From NCBI GenBank assembly GCA_026260175.1, contig JAKCWW010000229.1:67911-131910 (forward strand): a stretch of DNA of 64,000 nt, given 5' to 3'. A program made the position numbers and the translations under genes. Numbering within the stretch: position 1 is the first letter of the stretch; every line of letters starts with the position of its first letter. This DNA comes from Reticulitermes lucifugus (lineage: Eukaryota; Arthropoda; Insecta; Blattodea; Rhinotermitidae). Positions 12,501 through 26,124 of this stretch are shown here, one piece after another. A model generated the notes under the pieces. The model searched no databases and was not told where the DNA came from. It was given only the letters and a program-made list of their open reading frames with translations.

Positions 12501-15500
12501 GAGCTTTTGTTTGAAGTTGTGCAGTCTTGCATGTAGCGCTTCGTAGGTGTAAGTAACTTCGGAGAGTAGTCTTGATGCATTCTGGATTGTATACCTGTAT
12601 AATGGGCATGTGTTGAGCGATACGTAGTACAGTCAACAGGACCGTAAAAATGCATTCTGCATTAATTACTGTGAAGGGGATATGTCTGATTAGTGAATTT
12701 ATGATCGATGTGAATCACTTTTCGGAAGATTTGAATCAAGTGTTCTGTAATCGGGAACATATCGTGCGTTTTTTCAAGGCACAGGCCTGTCTATATGGTA
12801 CAGAACGACCTAGCTTGAATTACAATTCCAGCCGCTAACAACAACAGATAACCACCGACATTGATGGGGTTACAGACTTTGAGAAATGCAGATACGATGC
12901 TATCATGACCAGTAGTATTCGCTCCAGGTGCGTCGTGACAGTACGGCTACCTGTTACGTACCGAAAGGTATTTCATGCTCTGTAAACGTGGGTGGTGATG
13001 TATGTTGAGATCAAGTCTGGGTCGTCATTCATGATGTCAGCAGTTCACACGTCAGGCCATTCGATGTGTCGTTAAAACGAAATATGATTAGTGCTGAATG
13101 CATTCGTCCTTCGCTACGCCGAAACCAGCATACTAATTTTTGTTATGTGTAATCCCCTGAGATAAAATGCTCGTAATGTACTTTTGTGTTCAAAAATGAA
13201 TGGGGCAACAAATCGACGCGTCTTGAATGAAAGGATGACCCGGAAATCACTCATGCTGTGAGTAACAGGTTCAGTTACGGATATAGTGTGTGCTTTAACG
13301 TGGGTACGCTGATGGCTGTGGGTTTAGTCCTCCCGTCAGACCGCACGTAGGCCGCACTTGAAATTCGGTATCCTCTCCCTCCGGCAGTGGGACCAACGTA
13401 GAAATAATCTGCATAATTTATATGTAAATTAAGGGCCTTACATTTTGTTTGCCATTAGTGATTCCACTGCCAAACTCGTTGAAAATTGTATCATTTATGT
13501 ATTACCGGGAACGTGGTATTTCGATCTAGTTGTCTTACAGGACTGAGCAATTAATGATTTATATGACAGGCCAGGAATGCTACTTTTATGGAATTCGAAC
13601 GTATCGGAGTTTTAAAAATTGTGATTAGCAAGGTTATTAAGAGGGAAAGGAGGTCACTATGAGAAAACGATTTGAATGTAAACAGTATCCATTGCGCCAG
13701 TGTCTTAGTTATCATAAGGGAATTTTCAGTACGTGATTGGCCTGGATATATCGGCATTTCATGTTACAGAATACGTGGTCGACAGGATATATAGACGGCC
13801 TAAAATTCTGGCGTTTTTGTGGCCTCATCTAGGAAGTCATTCTTACAGTTACCGTAACGTACGTTGGGCAGCATTGATTGCTGCAAAGGATATGGAGCGG
13901 TTGAGAGAGGTATTTTGTCTTCGGTCGGGAATGCGGCCTCGATCATTGCTTTTTGAAAATTATATCTGGGCAGTACACTGCTTAGTCTTTAAGTTGCCCT
14001 TCAACACTTGTCAAGCTCATATCGTGCATTTTCATTGAAGTTTTATTTTTACAATATCAAGGGCTGTCCAGCACAAGGGTGGGTCAGTGGAAGGATTTTA
14101 CGTGAAAATCATAGCTTGAGATGTGAATTGTCAGATTTTCCCCATTGCAGTTACAGGGACACATATTAGTACAAGCACAAACTGCCAGTCCACAGTACAG
14201 ATCACAGAGCACTAGATGATCCCCGCGTGGTGATAGGCGTGTTTGGCGCGGCGCGAGGGACTGCTGGCTATAGGAGGGAACACTACTGCTATTGGTAGGC
14301 ACGACACACTGATCTGCTAGAACGCACAGAGCGTTTCGAATAGGCTGTAGTGAGCGAGAGCACTGTGCGAATGCACTCAGTGGATAGTAGCAAATGTCAT
14401 TCGCCACGAAATCGCATGCTCATGTATCGTATTCCTAGCAGGGTCATCTCCTGGTCTGTGGACAGTAGACAGTATGGATGCATTTCTTGCAGTTACAATT
14501 TACCTCCTGTAGCTGAAGGTGGCTGGGTGATTTGCCCTTAGATAGTCAATAAACACTCACAGACACGACTGTAAAGTTCACAGTAAGTACTGTATCAGCA
14601 TGTTGTTTTCGTAGTCTTTACACGTACGTCATTATAAGCCTAATAGTGCATGACTCGTCAAAGACATTGGTGAATATCATTTCTTTCTTTCTCTCGGTTA
14701 ATTATCCTCTTCGTACTCACATCCGTCACTCTTCCGTATTCCTTTCCTATCCTTTACTTTGTTCAGGCCGTCGTAATTTGTATTCCCATATGCTAGGAGC
14801 AGTGCGTTGGGTTCTCTCGAGCATGATACGAATTGGTTATTACTTACGCACTTCCGCTTTACTCCAGAGGTAGGAGCTCCCACTTGCTTGTACATATTGG
14901 CTACAACGAGACTTTTCAGGTGGGATAGTCTGTTATTTTGTTCGGGTTACATTTTAACCCAGCGCACCATGGGGCAGAAACTACCTGGCCCGACCCCGTT
15001 CTCGTGGACCGATTTTGATATATATAGCATGACATATCTCTTATGGTCACTCTAAAACTACTGCTAAAATTTCGGGCTCTTGTCTTTATTGTCTGTTGTT
15101 ATGGCTGCCAGACAGACACAGACACCGTTTTTATTGGGCGGCTATATAATATACAGATAAACCTCAGAAATTAGTAATGACACATTGAAAGAGTAAGCTG
15201 TCATATAGGCTGTTCACATAAAAATTATATCACCTCAGAGAAAGACGACACTTAGAATGTACGCTGTGGAAATGCTGATAGTTGCCGTTGTGTAATACAC
15301 AAGCCGGACAAGTGGTTGCAATATTAAGGATAATGTTTCCACCGCTGCATTTCATTAATCGTAACGTGTCCAACATGGCCTGGATTTTCCTGTGTCGTTA
15401 ACCCGACAGTAACTATTTGCATTAGATATTGTCATTGCCTTGACTGTTTGTTGCGCATTGTGAAACCGTTCAGTTTTCGTACTATCTTGCTTGAACTTGG

Positions 15501-16082
15501 CCTGGACGCCTTGTTGCAGGTGCGGAAAAATGGTTCCGAATTTGATGTGGCTTGTCTAAGAACCCTGTGGGGCATAATTATGCTCTACAAGGTATTTGTA
15601 TTAATTTCAGATGTTAGTTTCTGGGTATGTTTTAGATCCCCTTGGAGCCCGAACACTCTCCTTTGTGCTGAAACAGGTTAGTCACCCACTTGATTAGTAT
15701 AAAAACTATAATTGAAGTTATAAGTGGCTGCGCCGTTTTAAGGGTCACGTAGGTTTCGGGTGAATTAACGCTGAGGTTGTAAGGTAGATCGCGACACACC
15801 ACATGCCGTTTCAACATATCGGAATTATAATACAGAAGCGTTGTTGTATGATTGTTTCTACAACTGGCAACGCCGGTGAGTTGGCGGAGGTTGGGTCATG
15901 TGCCTGCACGATTCTGTAGTTTTGTGTGAAGCAAGATTTTTTGTGGTTCAGGGTTTTTGATGTTTGTAAAAAAGAAAGAGGATACAAGAAATTCGCTCAG
16001 ACCGTGGAGCAAGATTCTTAGAAGAGCACTGTCCACCGAGGAGGGGGGGGGGAATCCATAGTGATTGTTGATGGGACTCCGA
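9555..16082. other. No supported gene (9555-16082)
   Basis: This is mixed AT-rich DNA. The 122-codon frame at 10638-11006 and the 107-codon frame at 14084-14407 (-) have no recognisable domain. A T-rich stretch lies at 11000-11250. Nothing else is supported. Confidence 0.6.
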
Positions 16083-16155
16083 GCCGGGATAGCGTAGTCG
16101 ATATAGTGATTTGGCCACGAATTAGAATACGGAGGAATCGTGGTTCTTCGCTAGA
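16083..16155 (+). mobile_element. Decayed tRNA-like head of a SINE
   Basis: The plus strand starts GCCGGGATAGCGTAGTCG, which resembles the acceptor stem and A box of a tRNA. It continues to GGAATCGTGGTTCTTCGC at a B-box-like distance. No clear body or second copy was identified in the window. Confidence 0.4.
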
Positions 16156-19119
16156 GTGATTATTTGGATGCGACTGGTACCAACATAAAATAAACATTCG
16201 TCTTCGTCTCCAGATTTATTCCCCGCCAGACTTTACATGTTGCAGAAACTGAAAATTCCTATGAAGGAAGTACGAGTACATCCTGTATCGCCAGGCTTTG
16301 GATCAGTATGTCAGTACAGGAGGGACATTCGAGAAACGTATTCCTGCAATGTTTTCCAGTACTTCAGAGACGCTGTAATGCGTGTATAAAGTGAGAATGG
16401 CGATAAATCGAAGATGACGGCCCTACACAGATGCATACACTGCACATTCTGCCCACGTATTTTCAGACTACGTAGTTTATTTCACTGTACATTAACGTTG
16501 CAAATATACGTTGCCGTATAATGAAACGTAAAGAGTGTGGGAGTTAACCTACAGAATAAAGTTCATGTGTGCAGTTACGTAACCGCGTTTTTCATTCCCC
16601 AGGTTTTCTTCCTTTTACAGAGCATCGTAGTTAACTGGCATTGCCGATCATATGTGCGCTGGTAATACAACCATCCTACGTGGTACACATTTATCAGGAT
16701 TGTTCTTGTACGGTTTAACCTTTAATATGAATAGTAATTAAGGTCATAATTCATGTAGGATACGTGCAGCCAGAAAGTGCGTTATCATCTGCGGGTACCA
16801 CTAACCCGCCTTTCTTAGACTTTTGTAGTTTTGGTTACTTTTCTTTCTCTTACCTTATAACCATAATATGTAACAGAATTGAAGTGGATTGTATGTTGCC
16901 TGTCAGGATTACAGCTGCATGTATGACGTAGGTGCAGTTACATTATCCCGCCCTGTGGACATCTATTTCGTGGGTATTATACACCTGATTTTTGTATCAC
17001 GTGCACCATTTGTGGGTAACAGTCAGTGTACTGGTGACGGAGGCTAGTTGAAGTTGGAAATTCTGTGTCGGTTTCTAAGTCTTGGATAGACGTACGCTCT
17101 ACTGTTACTAAGCACGCATAGACACATTTGTGAACGTTGCAGAATATTGGCATTCCTAGACATGTACAGAAACACCCCAAGTTTACCGCCATGCACTAAT
17201 ACACTAGGGGCCTTTGGAGCGCTACCGTCGCCATAAATGTAAAATGGCATTGCAACAAGTAGCAACTAAACGTGTTCTTGATATAAGTTTTAAAACTTAA
17301 ACGTGTTCTTGGTTTCACGAATGAAAATATGTGATTCCAAACATAGCTTGTGAATGAACCCAGGTAACGATTGAAGTCAGATGCTGGCGTGGTACTTTGT
17401 GACGAAACTGCGCATCAGCAATGTAAGAGCTCCGGCCGGCGACCAGAGCGTGATCAAACGGTGGATCGAATCACGGCAGCAGTCGTTTGTCTCTTAGGAA
17501 GTAGGACTAGGAATTTCACGAAGCACCATTTGGGAGTCCCTGGTAAGGGTAATGTCCCTCTGTACATCATGAAGGCATAGTTTCACACATTTTTAACTTC
17601 GGTGTGATCAGCTTCACGCTTCGGTCGCGTCACTCTGTTACCATTGAATAGCATGTTGGATGGGTTGCAGAGCCAGTCTGGACGCTTTATAACAGAAAAT
17701 GCTGTTATCTATGCTGGGAATTGAACCACGATTTAGTTGCTCCAGCCGTTTCAAAAGAGGACAAGGCGTGAACTTCCGTCTGTCTAGTGGAAGAAGATAC
17801 ACTTGACAAGTTGGTACTAAGGTACAAAGACACATTGCATCCCAACGGATCTGTTAACAACATCAATGTGCGTTTCTGTGGTAGCAAGAATCTTCACGTC
17901 AGCATGGATCCCAGTGACACCCGAAGGAACCGTTTCTGTGCACCTTCCTTCCAGACAATGTTCCCTCTTAAGTTGCGCGGGTGCGCATGCGCGCAGTAAC
18001 TGAAATGCTCCCGCGCACTTTGAATTGTTTGCCACGCTGCTGGAATTTTTCAGTTTCCATTGTATGCATGTTACAAAAAACTTTCAAAGTGCCACCCAGT
18101 CGTCAGATCGTGTAAAAATTTTCTGCTCATAGTAGTAGCAGGTCCGCACAGCTGTAAAGAAATTAGAGAGAACGTTGCATCCAAGACGTGTACTGTCGAG
18201 TTGTCGCAGTAAACACCTCTTCTGATACGGTGTAGCTAGACGTGGTGGTGTCAGTGGCCGTAGTCAAGGGCTTGCTTGGTAGTTCACTCTTCCAACAAGA
18301 TGGGGGAATCACCTGACCACAGTTTGGCCATGAGATCGTTTGTGGATGAGCAGATGTCCGGAAGTTTGATAGAACTGTGGGGGAGAACGCTTTAGCCACC
18401 GCTGGCTCCAGCCTTGTCGGCCTGCGACTTAGTTTTCTTGGTTTTCATCAAGGATCACGTCTACCCAGAACCAATACCACGGTCCCTAGTATTTTTAGGG
18501 GATTCGTGTGACGTACTGAAGCTGCGGTTGAGGCAGCAATGATTCTCGGCTCAGAAAAATAATTCTGTCACCTTATAATTGGTCGCGTGCATCGTGGCGC
18601 GCGCATGGAACACATGTGAATTTGGAAACTTTCCTACACATGCCTCAAGTTATTTCCCGGAAGTTACTGCTGTGATGTGTTAAGTATAGTAAATAATTAT
18701 CGCATTAAGTATTCTGGGACCCCTGTGATGTACTTTCGCTGTTATTCAAGTAGGAGTAATATTGTTTGTTACCATCCTGGTGAAGGAATGTACTTCACAA
18801 CTGTGCCAGGCGTCGAACCCAGGCCGTGCGTGTTGTATTTGGTTGTTAATCCTGAGTTACTGTAGTTAGCCTATTATATTTATAGTGAAAGTTTAGATTA
18901 ATTAAACCAGTGTGGGGGACATCCTCATATTTTAATTAGCCGCCATGATCTGTCTATTAATGTGGGCTGCGTATTAGGATTGCTTTTAACTTGACAGTCT
19001 GTGGTATGGAATTACGAATTCTTTGCTTCGTGATAAAAAAAACATTTATTTTAGAACAGTGATTGCTGGTGTACTGATAGGGGCTACACGTTTACCTTTA
19101 TTAAACGGCTGGGAAATTA
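16156..19119. other. No supported gene outside the SINE (16156-19119)
   Basis: Apart from the family 2 SINE at 17.6-17.8 kb I see no gene. A TCTTCCTTTTACAG acceptor-like site at about 16608-16621 is followed by stops in every useful frame. Confidence 0.55.
17585..17775 (-). mobile_element. tRNA-related SINE, family 2, copy 1 (internally deleted)
   Basis: The minus strand carries a B-box-like GTGGTTCAATTCCC near 17710-17723, then a body with GTCCAGACTGGCTC, CTATTCAAT and GACCGAAGCGTGAAGCTGATCAC. The same blocks, in the same order, occur at 47.5-47.76 kb. Compared with that copy a stretch is missing inside the part that would translate as (P)PT-ADFKK. The element is antisense to the pumilio exon. 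Confidence 0.7.
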
Positions 19120-19565
19120 TGCTACAACCTGAGGCCACTCGCAGTCGCGACAGAGTTTGCGTTGGAAGTCTGTTTCTTACTAGGTGTTTTCCGGCATGTG
19201 CGATGTGATTTGCCTGAAAGCAGCGACGATCTCTTCCTTGAGGTCGTCAAGGGCTATGTTGGCAGTGCACGCTAATAAATATGGCTACTGTATGTCTGGC
19301 GAATTCGGAGGCCAAGCAATCGTCCACCACGACCACAGCACTCGAATGTCGTATTTAGGCATGACAAGGTATGGGCCTGAACACACCGCCCAAACGAGGC
19401 AACGGGGTTCGTCCACTTCATAACAAGTCGTTTATACCACGCGTCTCGTATGTGACGTGGGGGTTTCCTTTGACCCTACCTTCGCGTTACGGGTGTTATT
19501 CACATTCCTGTTATTGTGATTTACGTACCGCAGGAGACACTTTGCTCGCTGCGTTGTGGCGCGCC
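19120..19565 (-). pseudogene. Broken DDE transposase (Tc1/mariner-like group)
   Basis: Reading the minus strand in shifting frames recovers the order of motifs typical of a DDE transposase group related to Tc1/mariner. These are a segment like YVNHNNRNV (near 19525), a GNPHVTYE/GSKETP-like block (near 19465), LNTTF then GRGG (19325-19357), WPPNSPD (19294-19313), LDDLKEEIVAAFRQIT (19200-19255) and ETDFQRKLCRDC (about 19135-19170). The aspartate of SPD would be the third catalytic residue. A single-base loss lies between GRGG and WPP, the stretch after SPD is largely deleted, and several stops interrupt the rest. It cannot encode an active enzyme. The family assignment comes from motif memory, and the exact clade is not established. 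Confidence 0.65.
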
Positions 19566-20052
19566 GCCGTCTGTAGATTTTACACGAATGGCAATCCGCA
19601 CGCGTGCAGTGTCACCCATAAAGCTCTCAACTCTTAATATACGCAAGGCTTACCACTTCGCAACCACATGTTTTGTTTTCATACCCAAAGTGATCGCTCC
19701 GTATAATTTAACAGGATTTGTACTTCTTATGCAATTGCCGAGGTTGGAACTGAAGCGAGTCACATTTTTCATTGCCTTCATCAGCCTGTGTTGATGCATA
19801 CACCACTGTCATTAATCTGAGAATGTGCTGCACTTGCTATGTGCACCATCTTTTTGTCTAATCACTGCACGTGGGATGTAGAATTACCAAAAAAACGAAA
19901 TTAAAGCAATTATTAGTGACAGCTGAGTGTTTTTAACCTCTGCAGTGGAGTTGAGAATTAAGTCATAAGCTAATGTCTTATTATCACAATGCAGCACGAA
20001 AGCATAATGCGGAACTGGCGAATAAATCTTTCGGAAATTGGCGGCGCTCAGG

Positions 20053-20230
20053 TATTTGGTAACGACAATAGAAAATGAATCACATTCGTGAAGTAATTAA
20101 GAACAGAATAAATATAGGGAGTGCTTGCGAACTTTCAGGTCAAAGTCATTTGTTTCACCTTTTCTGTTTAAATTTGAAGAGGTTACAATATGCAAGTTTA
20201 TTACGTCACACGTTTAGCAAGGATACGAAA
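20053..20230 (+). pseudogene. Fragment of non-LTR retrotransposon ORF2 (post-RT region)
   Basis: The plus strand reads YLVTTIEN, shifts by one base, then reads IREVIKNRINIGSAC, followed by a weaker SKNLK-like stretch (CLNLKRLQYASLL). This order matches the block after the reverse-transcriptase fingers/palm of many insect LINEs, where YLGA-T, REEIK-RINMGNAC and LLS-NLK occur in sequence. The copy is short, frameshifted and without flanking domains. Confidence 0.6.
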
Positions 20231-23200
20231 GGCCCTAAATTGAAATGAAGAACGTCAGTTACTTTTCGAAAATGGAGTGCTGTGGAGAGTGCACTCAAGA
20301 TAGCGAGAGGAGGGTAGAGAAAATTGCATCAAGGTACTTAATAATTTGGCCTCTTCACCCACTGTGATTAGGGCGTAGATGAAACGGTAATATTAAAATG
20401 GACGTAAGATAAATAGGGTAAAGACTGGATTTGTGGGACCTAGATAGGGGTGCAGTGGCGGAATCCTGTGTACATTGCAATGGAGTTTTTGGTTCCCATA
20501 AAGGGGAGGGTATTTCGTACCTACTTGGCTAGTTATCTTCTTTAAGTTGTTACGCATCTTCGTTAAGTGAATAATGTCATTCACCGGTAATTAATATCGA
20601 CTGGTAAAGCAGACCATACAAACCCGTTCGAATGTGCTTCTCAGTACGGTGGCTTTCAGTGAGTTGGCTTGTGTGGGATTTAGTTGAGTCACGACTCGCG
20701 AGTGGCGCTGCACGGCACGACAGGATCCGTGCGGCCGTTGTCCCTGAATGTGAACACTGAACCAGTGATGCCAAGGTCACCCCCCTTAATTTTATCCAGA
20801 CCGTCTCTTTTCTATGTAACTATCTTTCTTTCTCTTCCGTTGTCTCTCCTCTAGCTGTCGCCTGTAGCCTCTTTGTCTCGCTCGCTCTGTAAGCTAATTC
20901 TTAATCCTGACGTGTCTTAATTAAACATGGGGACTATACATCTGTCCAGTTTTGTATTGCATGAGCGTTTATGCAAGTGAAGTACTGCATACATTTTGGC
21001 GGTGGGAAGTCGTAATGCGTCCAAAACCATTTCTAAGAAATGTGACAGTATCTTGAATTACAGTTGTATTGTTTTCTTATGTTAGAGTAGGTTAATGTGG
21101 TAAAGGCGCCATTGCTTTCGTGTGTGCATTATGAAACTTAACATCGGACAGTGTTGAATATTGTGTGGAACGTTATGGCGTTTGAGTAATTCACATTCTT
21201 CGATAATTGTGGGTTAGTGTTGCACGTATTCGTGCATATTATTTCAGTAGATAACCTGCTATGAGTTGGCATGCGTATCTTAACACAAAACTACACGTTT
21301 GTGTGCTGTCTTGGTACATTGGTTTTGCATGTTCAGGAAAATGTATGGGGTACAATCATACGTTTTCTTGGCAGACATAACATAGATATCCTTACGAACT
21401 TAACATACATAGTAGAAACACTGGCGTAGGCAGGGATTGTTGTGCTTATTCGCTGTGTAATCGAATTTCGGTAGTACGAAATGGTTTCAGCACCTTACGT
21501 AATTAACAAAGCGTTGCCCTTGGACACGCGTAGTAGAGTACCGTGCCTCACGACCATGCCGGAGAAGTTGCCGAATCGGTACGGCGTTTGAGATGATCAG
21601 TGGCTTACGACAAAGCCTTGAAATTCCAAGAGACAATCCTGCACCTCTGGATTGCATTGTATGGGTGGTTGTAGCGATTGTATGTAGGGCTGCAGCGGAT
21701 TGGTCTCTTGTCAAAATACACATCGTGCTGTAAATGAGTGGTTCTGACACTTTTTTGCGTACGACCCAGCATATTAAATCGGTTTGGCCTTGCGACGATA
21801 ATAGCACCAGTTTCTGTGCAGCACTCCCAACAAAACGAAGCAGCGGGCATGATACTAAAATAGCGTGTAGGAAGATGACATTTGTTTCACAACCGATGAC
21901 AAGGCTGTTGCGACCCAAATTTTGATCGCGACCCTGGGGTTGATAATCTCCGCCCTGGCGTTCATTTGGGACAGGCGTGCTGCAGATATGTACATACTCC
22001 ACAAATTTGTTGTGCAGTAGAACGAATGCCTGCAGTTACGAGAACGTGACTTGGTTGTAATGGCATTTAAACACAGTCTCTTAATGATTTTCATAAGAAA
22101 ATATGGAGTTCGGATAAAACCGAGTGAGATATTTTTTGTATCCGGCCGTTTATTCCCTGTTTGCTATAACCTAACGGCACGTCTGTATAATTGTAGGAGA
22201 CGTTCTCATCTCTCTCTGTTGTGTTCTGTCAGTTGTTGGGCTAAGAAATTGTTTTAGAACCAGTTGTCTTTACTAAGTTTGGAATTGAAGGAAAGCTAGT
22301 GAGTGCGTTACTTTGCCGAGTGAAACAGTTATGTATAATTTCAATACTGAAATTAGTTTTCTCGCGTTAGAAGTAAAACTGAAAGCGAACGCTACGTTTT
22401 TCAGTAGGAAATCGCAGATCGCAGTAACACGCGCAACAATGAACATCGCCAGTTGAAAAGCAACGCAGACTAGACTGACTGAGAAAGTAGTGATTCAGTG
22501 GCATGTAATGGCAGAAAACTACGACTTGCTCTTCAAGGACCTACCTGTGAGTTCTAGAACTGGATACGCCTTCGTACGAATGTGTTTATAGCGATTGAAA
22601 ACTGCTCACCTGAGGCGAACTGCCTTTCCGAACTGGCGGACGGACGTTGATATTATTCATTCATATTACAAAATTTAGTTTGTTCTGGTTTTGAAACAAT
22701 GTGTTGAAACGTACACGCGTACGTCAGCCGTAGAGCGACATTAGAAAAGGACGATCTGCAAATGCATGGGTGGAGACAGACGAGCAAATTTCTGCATTTA
22801 TAATTTGCATTTTGAGTTATTGTTAGTAGCGTTGTTGTTGTTGTTGTTGCTTTCGTATGTTTTTTTAACTACGTACGTCCTTCTATGGTGGCGGTGGTGG
22901 TGATATGTAAATATTTTCCCGCGAACGGGTCGTTTCGTAAACGCAGAGCTAATGAAGGGCGTGTAATAGGGTTTTTGTGATAGTTGTAAAATATTTCGTT
23001 TAATTAAGAGGCGACAGGATTCCTAGCATATTTCAGCATTGTGAACAAACTGCAGGGAATTTCTCCAATATTGTAAAGTAGGTAGAGATAGAGCTGCTGA
23101 AGGAGTTCAAGGAATTGCTAGGTGAATGAAGTTTGTGCACTGAACTGCGAAAAAATATGTATCCAGGGACTGTCACTACATGTTTGCAGGAATTTTCATT

Positions 23201-25380
23201 TTGCTGTCACTGTAGGAACTTCGGTATTACATTTTGTCTATTTATTTATGAAAACTATCGAAACAACCCTCATAACATTACTATTTTATTAAAAAGCGAC
23301 ATGTTATAAAGATAGTTATGAATAGAGACACTATACACCAGGTGAGCTGTCGCTGGCTTACGTCATACAGTATAATTATAGGGGTTTATTAATATACATT
23401 AATTTAGAATTATTACGCATTAAGCACCAGTCAGTGTGCGATATCACGTAATAATTGTTATTAGGCTGTCCATAAAATACTTATTTATAGTTTTGTTTTC
23501 CATAATCCTGTCTGGCGTTAGTTTTGTAGTCCAACCCATGCGGATAGTTGGACATTATCTGCTGCTCATTTATACTATCGCAGTTTTCGAATCTTGTAGT
23601 TACTGCCCTGTTACGATATTTTTAGTGTCAGTCGGTACATCGCCTTGTTGGAACCAGTATGTATGCACTGCACTACCGTGGCCTATCATGAAACATACAA
23701 ATTCATCTCTCAGCGTACTGGGGTGAACGATGTTTACTACCCCTCGTTGAACACAGGATAGAATATTCTTCTGATAATGCACACCATAGTATGACTCCTT
23801 CAGTGTGCTGTGTGGTATTTATTATCAGCCAAGCATTCTCAGGGGCCCATATTCTGTTTTTCTTAATGTACCCGTTGACGTGTGAGTGCCCGTAATCCGA
23901 GAATCATGTGGCTTTGAAAATGTCCGGGATTTCCTTAAGCAGCGCTCTCTTGCTAATTCTCAAAAGCGTAACATCTCGCCGTTCTGTTTTTCGACGAGGC
24001 TGATGCACGTAAAGTTTGAAACAACGGTAGATCGCGACAGATTTTCCTAGCATTGCTGTTCCATATTGTTGTGATAAACATCTAATGCCTTTTTGTTCCA
24101 CGAACCTGTTACTGTTGCCTTTATTCTTGTATTGGTAAGTTTTTTCCGCACGAAGAGATCGCTGCGTTTTACGTACCTTTGCACGTTCATCACAAAGACA
24201 CATACACTTTTCCTGTTACTGTTTCACAGGCTGGTAAATATTGTCACGCGATGGCCCAGTACGAGCAAGAAAGCCTGCTCCAAATTTTCTCTCCACAGCA
24301 ACACAGGATCTGCCAGAAGAATAAAATGTTTCGGCAACAAACAGGAAAATCTTCGTGTACGACACCATCTGGAGGCTGAGGCCAACGTTCTGAGCGGCAC
24401 CATTAGAGTATTTGTACTGTACGTGCAGAGGTCCTTGCATTTCTTTCGCCAGTAAGGACGTAATATCAGTTTTAAAACAACTTATAACACAGTATCCTGT
24501 ATGAGCCCCATTGTTGTAATTGAACGTTACTCATGTTTCACTCGTTTAGTCGTTACTGCCATCACAGCCATGTTTCAGTATCCGTTTATTAAACTTTGGG
24601 GGGTTTTAAATCCACTGTTATCCGCGATCTGTTTTAGTGTATGACATTCAGTTTTTTTATTCCGGCTAATCAGAAAACCATGTAACTGGTTTAACGGGAA
24701 TTCATTTGCTGCTGTTTGTTCGTCCAAGGAATTATATTGAACACTTACACGAATAGTTCTCATTCGCAGTGGGTTTACCGGGATATTCACGTGTGTATCA
24801 GGTTGACTTCTGTAATTCAGTCAGTTAAGAAAATATGTCACTCTACTGGTGCATTAAATTCAAGTGCCTCATGCATCCCGTGAAGACAGTTTGTGAGTGT
24901 ATGTGCCTACACCCGTTTGTGTAATAAATAATTGCTACCTGATAATTCGTAGTTGGAATGACGATTGTGACAGCGACGTTATGTTTTGCTTTTATATATG
25001 CTTACCGCCAAACTGGAGTCTGATTACGTCAGAACATTACACGGCGCGTCTAATCTTTTTAGGGTGGCACAGGAAACACATCGTACGACGTTTGTTTTCT
25101 GCGTTGTTCGCGTGCTTGCGTTCCTCTGAACGATAACTGAATTATGCAGGGCTTGTAAGGTATTTTCGCTTTAAGGATAGTCTTATAATTTGATCACCAC
25201 GTTTTCTCTTTATGGTTCATACGTAGCTTGTATATTATATGGAGGGTAACATGCAGTCGCTTGGTAAGGCATTTAATAACTTGCGCAGAATGAATGTGTG
25301 TTGAGTTTTTAGTTGGAGAGAGCTGAACGGAGGGCTGGTAGACTGCTCGTTAAGACCTAAGTACAATTATGTAATATTTC
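20231..25380. other. No supported gene (20231-25380)
   Basis: The longest open frame of the window (21487-22002 -, 171 codons) lies here. It has arginine/serine-rich, unstructured composition and competing frames on both strands, and I recognise no domain. It may be a repeat shadow. The rest is featureless apart from the (GTT)n tract. Confidence 0.55.
22827..22849 (+). repeat. (GTT)n microsatellite
   Basis: About seven GTT units, followed 45 bp later by a short GGT/GGC-rich tract (22884-22903). Confidence 0.75.
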
Positions 25381-25650
25381 GCTAAATTTTTCTCTAGAAT
25401 GATAAATATTTCAGGCAAAAGTTGTAGGGAAAATCAAAACACACATTTTGTGTTCAGTAACTTGTTCCCGAAAATTGCGCCGTTGATGAGATAACGCGGA
25501 AAAATATGGTAGAGGTAGAATACGGCACATGCGCATTGCATGCTGGATAACGCTAGAGATACTCGGAGTATGTTAAACGTATTGCTTTTCCACGGCAATA
25601 ATGGTGACGCGAATGCGCCTCAGTGTTATGTTTATACGTACATTGCCTGT
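25381..25650 (+). repeat. GCG-ended repeat, right-part copy
   Basis: This matches the right half of the 51.4-kb copy throughout: GCTAAATTTTTCT, CAAAAGTTGTAGGGAAAATC, GGAAAAATATGGTAGAG, TTGCTTTTCCACGGCAA, GCGAATGCGCC and CAGTGTTATGTTTATACG. The left half is absent. The 85-codon open frame at 25540-25797 overlaps it and is not evidence of a gene. Confidence 0.75.
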
Positions 25651-25993
25651 TTTTTTCTCTACAACTTTGCCCGAAACATTTTCCTCTCGGATAAGTGCCA
25701 GCTCGAAAGGCGTGCATTAAGCGTACCACGTATCGTTCCTCGTGTATGGTTCGAATTGTCCGATTTTAACTGGAATGTGTTGCAAAGTTCAGTATAAATG
25801 CGCCAAGTATCAGATTTCATGAAAACCGTAGAACGTTTTTATGATTGTTACTTGCAGGTAGAGAGGGACATACATGCCTATGCTAATGGAGCGTTTTTTT
25901 TGCGTTCCAGTGTGAACGCGCAAAAGTATGATTTCGGTATTTTATGTTTTACAGTGACGGGTTGTGTCCAAGTTATGGCAGAGTCGTGTCAAA

Positions 25994-26124
25994 ATGTAAG
26001 GTTTCCACTGAGTTTCTTTTACCGCTGACCTGAGCACATCAGCTTTTGTCGCATGAAAGTCTACATCCGCCGCGACATCCCGTGACAGCTGTGGCAGCTC
26101 AGGTCAGCGATAAAGGAAACCTTA
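25994..26124. repeat. Long imperfect inverted repeat
   Basis: A perfect 13-bp pair, CGCTGACCTGAGC (26023-26035) and its complement (26097-26109), is extended outward by AAGGTTTCC/GGAAACCTT and inward by AGCT, GTC and ATG pairings. The arms approach 50-60 bp with small bulges. A 9-base insertion interrupts the left arm. It may be a foldback relic or, less likely, a hairpin RNA source. Confidence 0.65.

Noticed and set aside
21487-22002. 171-codon minus-strand open frame, the longest in the window
   Set aside because: No recognisable domain, competing long frames on both strands, arginine/serine-rich composition and no splice context. Probably chance or an unrecognised repeat.
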